Source: Hafnia paralvei ATCC 29927 (GTDB lineage Bacteria; Pseudomonadota; Gammaproteobacteria; Enterobacterales; Enterobacteriaceae). From it: a stretch of 6,842 nt of DNA. The notes beneath the pieces are model-generated. The model saw only the letters and a program-made list of their open reading frames with translations, made no database searches and was not told the DNA's origin. Below are positions 1-6,744 of the stretch, piece after piece. The position numbers were made by a program, and so were the translations under genes. The stretch lies in contig NZ_LXET01000022.1 in assembly GCF_001655005.1 (NCBI RefSeq), forward strand, positions 1 to 6,842. Direction: 5' to 3'. The stretch's first letter is position 1. Every line of letters starts with the position of its first letter.

Positions 1-70
1 GGTGTTTTAAGCGTACGAAATCTTACACAGCCGTATAAACGACCTGCGTACGAAACCCTACTCAGCCGCG
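1..70 (-). repeat. Left-end array of two TTTCGTACGC repeat units, downstream of ubiG
   Basis: Read on the minus strand, leaving the ubiG stop codon, there are two copies of a 23-base unit at 68-46 and 33-11. Each has a 13-base leader (CGGCTGAGTAGGG, CGGCTGTGTAAGA; 10 of 13 identical) followed by the invariant TTTCGTACGC. The units start 35 bases apart with a 12-base spacer. The outer copy runs into TTAAAACACC at the window edge. Bases 2-20 are the exact reverse complement of 6823-6841 at the other end. Each copy contains the 6-base palindrome CGTACG. A small hairpin (AGCC at 64-67 with GGCT at 76-79) sits between the ubiG stop and the array, but no T-run follows it, so it is a poor terminator. 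The repeat family is unrecognised, and the array probably continues beyond the window. Confidence 0.8.
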
Positions 71-89
71 ATAGTGGCTACCTCCCACA

Positions 90-794
90 TCAATCCCTAA
101 CGGTATGCACCATGAAATTCACATCCACATTCGGCGCTAGCTTGAAATGGTCGGTCACTGGGTTGTAGTGCAGGCCAATCATGTGGCGTTCGCGCAGCGG
201 CGTTTCGTCGATCCAGCCAATTAACTCTGAAGGGCGGATGAATTTTTTCACATCGTGCGTGCCTTTAGGCACCATCTTCAGTACGTATTCAGCACCAATG
301 ACCGCCATTAGCCACGCTTTGTTATTACGGTTAATGGTGGAGAAAAATACGTGTCCACCGGGCTTAACCAGTTTTGCGCAGGCTAACACCACGGAACGTG
401 GGTCGGGAACGTGTTCCAGCATCTCCATGCAGGTGACGATATCGTACAGCCCTGCGTGTTCGTTGGCATGCTGTTCAACGGTTTCCTGTACGTAGGTCAC
501 TTTGATGCCGGTTTCTAGCGAATGCAAACGTGCAACCTGCAATGGCTCAGCGCCCATATCCAGACCGGTTACGTCGGCGCCTTCACGCGCCATGCTTTCG
601 GCCAGAATACCGCCACCGCAGCCAACATCGAGGATCTTCTTACCAAATACGCCGTCGGCGCGTTGCTGGATATAGTTCAAGCGCAGAGGGTTGATACGGT
701 GCAGGGGCTTGAATTCACCTTCTAAATCCCACCAACGCGAAGCTACCGCTTCGAACTTGGCAATTTCCTGCTGGTCTACGTTTTGTTCAGACAC
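90..794 (-). CDS. ubiG: Ubiquinone biosynthesis O-methyltransferase UbiG
   Basis: UbiG is an S-adenosylmethionine-dependent methyltransferase that carries out both O-methylations of the ubiquinone head group, associated with the inner-membrane face and the Ubi complex. The 234-residue protein shows the class I fold: motif I ILDVGCGGGIL at 54-64, an acidic residue ending strand 2 (D79 in GLDMG), TCMEMLEHVPD at 121-131, and LVKPGG with FFSTINRN at 142-157. Residues 164-186 (AVIGAEY to DVKKFI) match the region of E. coli UbiG linked to membrane lipid binding. The start chosen is GTG at 794, because AAAGGAG lies six bases upstream and the protein then begins near the conserved NVDQQEIAKFEAVASRWWDLEGEF segment. 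An in-frame ATG at 833 adds 13 residues but has no ribosome binding site. The E. coli protein has about 240 residues. The gene is divergent from gyrA, as in E. coli. Identity is secure; the exact start is slightly less so. Confidence 0.96.
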   Translation of the reverse strand: MSEQNVDQQEIAKFEAVASRWWDLEGEFKPLHRINPLRLNYIQQRADGVFGKKILDVGCGGGILAESMAREGADVTGLDMGAEPLQVARLHSLETGIKVTYVQETVEQHANEHAGLYDIVTCMEMLEHVPDPRSVVLACAKLVKPGGHVFFSTINRNNKAWLMAVIGAEYVLKMVPKGTHDVKKFIRPSELIGWIDETPLRERHMIGLHYNPVTDHFKLAPNVDVNFMVHTVRD

Positions 795-800
795 CGATCG

Positions 801-807
801 CTCCTTT
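801..807 (-). promoter_or_regulatory. ubiG ribosome binding site that decides the start
   Basis: On the minus strand AAAGGAG is followed by the six-base spacer CGATCG and then GTG at 794-792. This is close to an ideal Shine-Dalgarno match at ideal spacing. It favours the GTG start over the upstream ATG at 833, which has no purine-rich run before it. Confidence 0.85.
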
Positions 808-871
808 AAGATATTTCCGGCTGCGTGAATCATTCACCGGAAGGTAATTTTTGAGAAAATGCTTGGTGTGG

Positions 872-902
872 ATTATACAGATTGTTTGCCGTTTGCGGTT
901 AA
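872..902 (-). promoter_or_regulatory. Candidate ubiG promoter
   Basis: On the minus strand a perfect TATAAT lies at 877-872, preceded by CTG. The -35 is weak: the best candidate is TTAACC at 902-897, 19 bases upstream and four of six to consensus. Transcription would start near 865, giving a leader of about 70 bases before the GTG start. The -10 is convincing; the -35 assignment is a guess. Confidence 0.5.
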
Positions 903-909
903 TTCCGCC

Positions 910-940
910 GTGCGTTGAAAAGCGCACAGGGTTTCGCACA
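910..940. promoter_or_regulatory. Cluster of CGCAC half-sites between the divergent promoters
   Basis: GTGCG at 910-914 and CGCAC at 923-927 form an inverted repeat around an eight-base gap. A third copy, CGCAC at 935-939, follows 12 bases after the second and overlaps the proposed gyrA -35. Both six-base direct copies read CGCACA. The position between two promoters would suit an operator, but no specific regulator is recognised, and chance is possible for five-base motifs. Confidence 0.25.
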
Positions 941-962
941 AAATCCGGCTTTATGATATAAT
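933..962 (+). promoter_or_regulatory. gyrA promoter (extended -10)
   Basis: A perfect TATAAT at 957-962 is preceded by TGA, giving the extended -10 TGATATAAT. The -35 is poor: TTCGCA at 933-938 with an 18-base spacer, four of six to consensus. Extended -10 promoters can work with a weak -35. A G/C-rich stretch (CGCGG at 964-968) lies immediately after the -10, where transcription should start near 969. In E. coli gyrA is induced by DNA relaxation, and the -10 and initial bases of gyrase promoters have been implicated in that response; the same control is inferred here. The leader to the ATG would be about 110 bases. Confidence 0.7.
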
Positions 963-1063
963 TCGCGGTCTTTGTCATCGTGTATGCGCTTTGATCTATT
1001 CGATGAATATACCCAAGGGTGTCTGTTAGGGTAGCGGCAGCAGATGAATCATCAGAAGTCAGT

Positions 1064-1070
1064 AGAGGGA
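1064..1070 (+). promoter_or_regulatory. gyrA ribosome binding site
   Basis: AGAGGGA ends ten bases before the ATG at 1081. The match is modest and the spacing longer than optimal, but it is the only purine-rich run close to the start. The N-terminus MSDLAREITPVNIEEEL agrees with GyrA proteins, so the start itself is not in doubt. Confidence 0.55.
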
Positions 1071-1080
1071 TAGCAGCTCC

Positions 1081-3729
1081 ATGAGCGACCTTGCCAGAGA
1101 GATTACGCCGGTCAACATCGAAGAAGAGTTGAAAAACTCGTATCTGGATTACGCCATGTCCGTTATCGTCGGGCGTGCGCTGCCGGATGTTCGTGATGGA
1201 CTGAAGCCAGTTCACCGTCGTGTTTTATTTGCGATGAATGTACTGGGCAATGACTGGAATAAAGCCTATAAAAAATCAGCCCGTATCGTCGGTGACGTTA
1301 TCGGTAAATATCACCCGCATGGTGATAGCGCGGTATACGATACTATCGTTCGTATGGCTCAGCCATTCTCACTGCGTTACATGTTGGTGGATGGACAGGG
1401 AAACTTCGGTTCTGTTGATGGCGACTCCGCCGCAGCAATGCGTTATACCGAAATCCGTATGTCCAAAATCGCTCACGAACTGTTAGCGGATCTGGAAAAA
1501 GAGACCGTTGACTTCGTGCCTAACTATGACGGCACCGAGCAAATTCCGGCGGTGTTGCCAACCAAAGTGCCAAACCTGTTGGTGAACGGTTCTTCTGGTA
1601 TCGCCGTAGGTATGGCGACCAATATTCCTCCGCACAACCTGAATGAAGTGATCAATGGCTGTCTGGCCTATATTGATGACGAAAACATTACGGTTGAAGG
1701 TTTGATGCAGCATATTCCGGGGCCGGACTTCCCAACTGCCGCGATCATTAATGGTCGTCGTGGTATTGAAGAAGCGTACCGCACCGGACGCGGCAAGGTT
1801 TATATCCGTGCTAAAGCGGAAGTGGAAGCAGACGAAAAATCTGGCCGCGAAACCATCATCGTGCATGAAATTCCTTATCAGGTGAACAAAGCTCGCCTGA
1901 TCGAGAAAATTGCTGAGCTGGTTAAAGAAAAACGTCTTGAAGGCATCAGCGCTCTGCGCGATGAGTCCGATAAAGACGGCATGCGTATTGTGATTGAAAT
2001 CAAACGTGATGCTGTCGGTGAAGTGGTGCTTAACCACCTTTATTCACTGACACAAATGCAGGTAACGTTTGGTATCAACATGGTGGCGTTGCATCAGGGG
2101 CAGCCTAAGTTGCTGACGCTGAAAGATTGCCTGCAGGCATTTGTTCGTCACCGCCGTGAAGTGGTGACTCGTCGTACCATCTTTGAACTGCGTAAGGCAC
2201 GCGATCGTGCGCACATCTTGGAAGGTCTGGCGATTGCGCTGTCGAATATCGATCCTATCATCGAGCTCATCCGTCATGCGCCAAACCCTGCAGAAGCGAA
2301 AGCGCTGCTGGTTGCACGTGGCTGGGCGCTGGGCACCGTTGCCGCAATGCTGGAACGTGCCGGTGATAACGCGGCGCGTCCTGAGTGGCTGGAACCACAG
2401 TTCGGTATTCGTGATGGTCATTACTATCTGACCGAACAGCAGGCTCAGGCCATTCTGGATCTGCGTTTGCAGAAACTGACCGGTCTTGAGCATGAAAAAC
2501 TGCTTGATGAATATAAAGAGCTGCTGGAGCAGATTGCTGCCCTGATCTTTATTCTGGAAAGCCCAGATCGCCTGATGGAAGTTATCCGTGAAGAACTGAT
2601 CGCGGTTCGTGACCAGTTTGGCGATGCGCGTCGTACTGAAATCACTGAAAACACTGCTGATATCAATATCGAAGATTTGATTTCGCAGGAAGACGTTGTT
2701 GTTACCTTGTCGCATCAGGGCTATGTAAAATATCAGCCTCTGACCGACTATGAAGCGCAGCGTCGCGGTGGTAAAGGCAAGTCCGCAGCACGAATTAAAG
2801 AAGAAGACTTCATTGACCGCCTGCTAGTGGCGAATACGCATGACACCATTCTGTGCTTCTCAAGCCGTGGTCGTCTGTATTGGATGAAGGTTTATCAGTT
2901 ACCTGAAGCGAGTCGTGGTGCGCGTGGTCGTCCGATCATCAACCTGCTGCCGCTGGAAGCTAACGAACGTATTACCGCAATCTTGCCGGTTCGTGAATAC
3001 GAAGAGGGCCGCCACGTCTTTATGGCGACCGCGAGCGGTACCGTGAAGAAAACTGCGCTGACTGATTTCAGCCGTCCACGTAGCGCCGGTATCATCGCTG
3101 TGAACCTGAACGAAGGCGATGAGCTGATTGGTGTGGATCTGACCGACGGTAGCAACGAAGTCATGTTGTTCTCTGCGGCAGGTAAAGTGGTTCGCTTCCC
3201 AGAAAGCCAAGTACGTTCAATGGGCCGTACCGCAACGGGTGTTCGTGGGATTAACCTCAACGGTGAAGACCGTGTGGTATCGCTGATCATTCCTCGTGGC
3301 GAAGGCGACATTCTGACCGTGACTGAAAACGGCTACGGTAAACGTACCGGCGTGGCAGAGTACCCAACCAAGTCGCGTGCGACTCAGGGCGTTATCTCCA
3401 TCAAGGTGAGTGAACGTAATGGTAACGTGGTCGGTGCGGTTCAGGTTGATGCCTGTGACCAGATCATGATGATCACCGATGCCGGTACGCTGGTGCGTAC
3501 ACGTGTTTCCGAAGTGAGCGTAGTGGGCCGTAATACCCAAGGTGTTACGCTGATCCGCACCGCAGAAGACGAGCATGTTGTGGGTCTGCAGCGCGTTGCT
3601 GAACCGGAAGAGGACGATGAAGTTCTCGACGGTGAAGAAGGTGCAGCGGTTGAAGGTGACGTCGCTGACGTAGCCGAAGATGCTAACGATGCGCCAGAGC
3701 AAGATGAAGAGGGTGATGAAAACGCGTAA
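1081..3729 (+). CDS. gyrA: DNA gyrase subunit A
   Basis: This is the breakage-rejoining and DNA-wrapping subunit of DNA gyrase, which with GyrB (not in the window) forms the A2B2 enzyme that introduces negative supercoils using ATP. The N-terminal region to about residue 520 is the cleavage core. The catalytic tyrosine is Y122 in AAAMRYTEIRM (codon at 1444-1446). The region linked to quinolone resistance reads HPHGDSAVYDT, with S83 (1327) and D87 (1339), the residues found in susceptible E. coli. From about 530 the beta-pinwheel domain begins, with the GyrA box QRRGGKG at 560-566 that is needed for DNA wrapping. The last 42 residues (841-882) form an acidic tail with 21 Asp/Glu and no Lys/Arg. 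The total is 882 residues, against 875 in E. coli, with the difference in the tail. It has its own promoter and terminator and is divergent from ubiG. Identity is certain. Confidence 0.99.
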   Translation: MSDLAREITPVNIEEELKNSYLDYAMSVIVGRALPDVRDGLKPVHRRVLFAMNVLGNDWNKAYKKSARIVGDVIGKYHPHGDSAVYDTIVRMAQPFSLRYMLVDGQGNFGSVDGDSAAAMRYTEIRMSKIAHELLADLEKETVDFVPNYDGTEQIPAVLPTKVPNLLVNGSSGIAVGMATNIPPHNLNEVINGCLAYIDDENITVEGLMQHIPGPDFPTAAIINGRRGIEEAYRTGRGKVYIRAKAEVEADEKSGRETIIVHEIPYQVNKARLIEKIAELVKEKRLEGISALRDESDKDGMRIVIEIKRDAVGEVVLNHLYSLTQMQVTFGINMVALHQGQPKLLTLKDCLQAFVRHRREVVTRRTIFELRKARDRAHILEGLAIALSNIDPIIELIRHAPNPAEAKALLVARGWALGTVAAMLERAGDNAARPEWLEPQFGIRDGHYYLTEQQAQAILDLRLQKLTGLEHEKLLDEYKELLEQIAALIFILESPDRLMEVIREELIAVRDQFGDARRTEITENTADINIEDLISQEDVVVTLSHQGYVKYQPLTDYEAQRRGGKGKSAARIKEEDFIDRLLVANTHDTILCFSSRGRLYWMKVYQLPEASRGARGRPIINLLPLEANERITAILPVREYEEGRHVFMATASGTVKKTALTDFSRPRSAGIIAVNLNEGDELIGVDLTDGSNEVMLFSAAGKVVRFPESQVRSMGRTATGVRGINLNGEDRVVSLIIPRGEGDILTVTENGYGKRTGVAEYPTKSRATQGVISIKVSERNGNVVGAVQVDACDQIMMITDAGTLVRTRVSEVSVVGRNTQGVTLIRTAEDEHVVGLQRVAEPEEDDEVLDGEEGAAVEGDVADVAEDANDAPEQDEEGDENA

Positions 3730-3753
3730 TTTCTAGCGTTTTGCTCACCTGAT

Positions 3754-3791
3754 AAAAAAGCCAGTGCAGATGTTTTGCACTGGCTTTTTTT
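3754..3791 (+). terminator. gyrA intrinsic terminator, symmetric
   Basis: A perfect nine-base-pair stem, GCCAGTGCA (3760-3768) with TGCACTGGC (3776-3784), encloses the seven-base loop GATGTTT and is followed by T7 (3785-3791). A run of six A (3754-3759) precedes the stem, so the structure also has terminator form on the minus strand. It lies 24 bases after the gyrA stop. It should insulate rcsC from gyrA read-through. Confidence 0.93.
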
Positions 3792-3849
3792 GTCTTCAAT
3801 GATTAGTGTGATACATGAGTTTGGTTTTCCCGTTTAACTGATCTATTTC

Positions 3850-3858
3850 TGTTATGGT
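3850..3858 (+). promoter_or_regulatory. Possible rcsC promoter -10
   Basis: The gyrA terminator makes a promoter between 3792 and 3864 likely, but none is strong. TGTTATGGT at 3850-3858 has the extended -10 form (TGn plus TATGGT, four of six), with no good -35. It would start transcription almost at the TTG start codon. An alternative is TTGGTT at 3821-3826 with a very weak -10 TATTTC at 3844-3849. Neither is established. Confidence 0.2.
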
Positions 3859-3864
3859 AATTCT

Positions 3865-6723
3865 TTGAAATATCTTGCTTCTTTCCGAACAACGTTACGC
3901 ATCTCACGTTATCTATTCCGCTCTTTGGCGCTGGTGCTGTGGATACTGGGTGCTTTGCTGACAACGTTTTATATTCTCAATGAATTTCATGAGAAAGAGT
4001 CCGATATCCGACAAGATTTCAACCTGAGTTTCGATCAGGCACAGAGCGTGATTAAGCACTCCGCCAGCATCATGCGCGATATTCGCTATATCGCGGAAAA
4101 TCGCCTGAGTTGGTCCGTTACTGGGCTTGATATGATCAATGGGGTCTTCAGTGGAAAGAATACGCTGCCCCCGCTAACGCCGATTTTTCCAGAGTCAGAT
4201 TGCCAATTACTGAGTGATAACTATCGCAACTCGTTAGAGTCATTGAGTAATTTCATTAACTACTGGAAAGAGAATTTTGTTGCGGCATATGACCTCAATC
4301 GCATTTTCTTTATTGGTGGTGAGAGCTTATGTTTGGCGGATTTTGGTATCCGCAATACGCCGTTGGATCAAAGTCATGTTTTCCGCAATCTACATCAGCG
4401 TATTTTGACGTTCCAAAATAGTAATAATAAAGAAAAAGAGAACACGCTATTTTGGGTAATCCCGAGTGCGCAAAATGATGCGGGAGCGCTTTATGTTATT
4501 ACGCCAGTCTATATTGCTAACAAGTTAGAGGCTTTGCTGGGTACTGAGCAAAATATCCGCCTAGAAGATTTTACCAATCCATCCACGCTACCCGTGGGTG
4601 TGACGTTATTAAATGATAACAATGAAGTTTTAATGACTTACACTGAAAATGGCGGCGAGTTGCCTTCTATTTCCGGTATTCCCAACGATGATAACTATTT
4701 TGGCTATAACAGCGGATACGATACGCTGTTGCTGAAAAAGAAATTGAATCCGTCAGGGCTGAGCATCATCTATTCATTGCCAACCAGCGTATTGCTTGAA
4801 CGTTTTAATCTATTGCTGATTAATGCGGTTATCATGAACCTGATTAGCGCGTTGATTCTCTTTGTTTTAACGTTGGTATTTGAGCGCAAAATGTTTTCTC
4901 CGGCAGAGAATAACGCGTTCCGCTTAGAGGAACATGAACAATTTAACCGCAAAATTGTGGCTTCTGCTCCTGTTGGAATTTGTATCCTACGTATAAAAGA
5001 TGGCAGCAATATTCTTAGTAATGAACTGGCACATAACTATATCAGCATGTTTACGTCTGAAGATCGGCATCGAATCACGCGGATTATCTGTGAGCAACCG
5101 AGCAGCGTTGTGGATGTGATTACGAGCCAGAACCAGAATTTGCAAATTAGTTTTGTGCATTCGCGTTATCGCAATGAAGACGTGGCGATTTGCGTTATGG
5201 TTGATGTGAGTGCGCGCGTAAAAATTGAAGAGTCTTTACAAGAATTAGCTAATGCGGCAGAACAGGCAAGCCAGTCGAAATCGATGTTTTTGGCAACGGT
5301 TAGCCATGAATTAAGAACACCGCTGTATGGGATCATTGGTAATTTAGATTTGCTGCAAACTAAGTCGTTACCAGAAGAAACACAGCGTCTGCTGGCGGCA
5401 ATGAGCAATTCTTCTGGTCTGCTGTTAAAAATCATCAGCGATATTCTCGATTTCTCCAAAATTGAATCTGAGCAGTTAAAAATTGAGCCGGGAACGTTCG
5501 AGCCACGCAAAGTTATACCGCATATTATCGGCAACTATTTACCGCTGGTCGTGCGTAAACGCTTGGTCATGTATTGCTTTATTGAACCCGAAGTCCCCGA
5601 TTCTGTGGCGGGTGACATCATGCGTATCCAGCAGGTGTTATCTAATTTGTTGAGTAATGCGATTAAGTTTACTGACACTGGCTGCATTATTCTTCAGGTG
5701 CGGGTGCAGGATTTCTATCTTGAATTCCGTATTCGTGACACTGGGTTGGGTATTCCATTCCGTGATGTGATGAAGCTGTTTGATCCCTTCTTCCAAGTGG
5801 GGACAGGCGTGCAGCGTCATTTCCAAGGTACAGGTTTAGGGCTCGCCATTTGTGAAAAACTGGTGAGCTTGATGGATGGTGATATTGCCGTTGAATCTGA
5901 ACCGGGGATGGGAAGTATATTCACCGTACGTATCCCGATGTATCAGGCTGTGGCTTCCAATCCTCAGGTTGAAGCGCTGATGCAAAAGCCTATCTGGTTA
6001 GAAATACATAACGCGCGCCTAGAAAGTTATTTACTCAAGCTGCTAACGTTAGCCGGAGCCGATGTACATCTATGCTGCGCCAACGAGCAGGGCGATGAGC
6101 ATGGCGTCCTGATTTCCGATCATGACGTGACTTTATATCAGCCGGTGAAGGCTCATATCCGTTTGTCAGCGGAATATATCGGCCATGCTAAATGTAAAGA
6201 CGATGGCTCATGGGTATTGAGTACAGCGGCTCCGCTAGAGTTGCTGAGTATTCTGCGCCGGATCTTCGCTCCAGAAGATATGGCACTACTGCCGGGGCTC
6301 TCTGAAGAAAGCTCCAACGTTGAAGTTCATGATTACAGCGACGTGCATATTCTTATTGTGGACGATCATCCCATTAACCGCCGATTGCTCGCCGATCAGC
6401 TTATCTCGTTGGGATATCACTCCGTTTCAACCGCCAGCGATGGTCTCGATGCGCTGGGCGCATTAGCCAAACTTCATGCTGATATTGTGCTGACCGACGT
6501 GAATATGCCCAATATGGACGGTTACCAGCTAACCGCTCGCCTGCGTCAGCAGGGCCGCACAGCGCCGATTATCGGCGTGACCGCGAATGCTTTAGCCGAA
6601 GAACGCGAGCGTTGTATTCAAGTTGGGATGGATAGTTGTCTATCTAAGCCGGTGACGTTAGAAGAACTGCAGGCATCGCTGGCACATTTTGCGGAAGTCG
6701 TAAGGAAAGGGCGACGGAGTTAG
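3865..6723 (+). CDS. rcsC: RcsC hybrid sensor histidine kinase
   Basis: RcsC is the inner-membrane sensor kinase of the Rcs phosphorelay: it autophosphorylates on His, moves the phosphate to its own receiver Asp, and passes it via RcsD to the regulator RcsB, controlling capsule, motility and envelope stress genes. The protein has 952 residues (949 in E. coli). Order: membrane segment 19-38; periplasmic domain about 39-315 with a Cys pair (C113, C156); membrane segment 316-339; PAS-like region about 342-450; dimerisation helix with H481 in SHELRTP; kinase with N598 (SNLLSNAIKF), D625 (RDTGLGI), FDPFF at 639-643 and GTGLGLAI at 655-662; an ABL domain about 709-802; receiver with D833/D834, phospho-acceptor D878 (TDVNMPNMDG), T907 and K928. 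There is no Hpt domain, as expected because RcsD supplies it. The start is TTG, chosen because MKYLASFRTT matches the family; no ATG fits and the ribosome site is weak (GGTAA at 3856-3860). All catalytic motifs are intact. Confidence 0.98.
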   Translation: MKYLASFRTTLRISRYLFRSLALVLWILGALLTTFYILNEFHEKESDIRQDFNLSFDQAQSVIKHSASIMRDIRYIAENRLSWSVTGLDMINGVFSGKNTLPPLTPIFPESDCQLLSDNYRNSLESLSNFINYWKENFVAAYDLNRIFFIGGESLCLADFGIRNTPLDQSHVFRNLHQRILTFQNSNNKEKENTLFWVIPSAQNDAGALYVITPVYIANKLEALLGTEQNIRLEDFTNPSTLPVGVTLLNDNNEVLMTYTENGGELPSISGIPNDDNYFGYNSGYDTLLLKKKLNPSGLSIIYSLPTSVLLERFNLLLINAVIMNLISALILFVLTLVFERKMFSPAENNAFRLEEHEQFNRKIVASAPVGICILRIKDGSNILSNELAHNYISMFTSEDRHRITRIICEQPSSVVDVITSQNQNLQISFVHSRYRNEDVAICVMVDVSARVKIEESLQELANAAEQASQSKSMFLATVSHELRTPLYGIIGNLDLLQTKSLPEETQRLLAAMSNSSGLLLKIISDILDFSKIESEQLKIEPGTFEPRKVIPHIIGNYLPLVVRKRLVMYCFIEPEVPDSVAGDIMRIQQVLSNLLSNAIKFTDTGCIILQVRVQDFYLEFRIRDTGLGIPFRDVMKLFDPFFQVGTGVQRHFQGTGLGLAICEKLVSLMDGDIAVESEPGMGSIFTVRIPMYQAVASNPQVEALMQKPIWLEIHNARLESYLLKLLTLAGADVHLCCANEQGDEHGVLISDHDVTLYQPVKAHIRLSAEYIGHAKCKDDGSWVLSTAAPLELLSILRRIFAPEDMALLPGLSEESSNVEVHDYSDVHILIVDDHPINRRLLADQLISLGYHSVSTASDGLDALGALAKLHADIVLTDVNMPNMDGYQLTARLRQQGRTAPIIGVTANALAEERERCIQVGMDSCLSKPVTLEELQASLAHFAEVVRKGRRS

Positions 6724-6744
6724 TGTTTCTGTGATGGTGTAATT

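Noticed and set aside
795..833. N-terminal extension of UbiG to the ATG at 833
   Set aside because: There is no ribosome binding site before this ATG, while GTG at 794 has an AAAGGAG at six bases; the extra 13 residues do not resemble the family N-terminus.
787..1215. Minus-strand frame of 142 codons spanning the ubiG-gyrA intergenic region
   Set aside because: It overlaps both real genes and both promoters and has no recognisable protein features.
1327..1341. Quinolone-resistance substitutions in GyrA
   Set aside because: S83 and D87 are both the susceptible-type residues, so there is no sign of a resistance allele here.
1483..2715. Long minus-strand open frames inside gyrA (1483-2037 and 2044-2715)
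   Set aside because: They are antisense to a fully conserved gyrA; their translations show no recognisable domain and they have no promoter or ribosome site of note.
2895..3702. Minus-strand open frames in the 3' part of gyrA
   Set aside because: They overlap each other and the conserved pinwheel coding region, and their composition is what is expected from reading gyrA codons in reverse.
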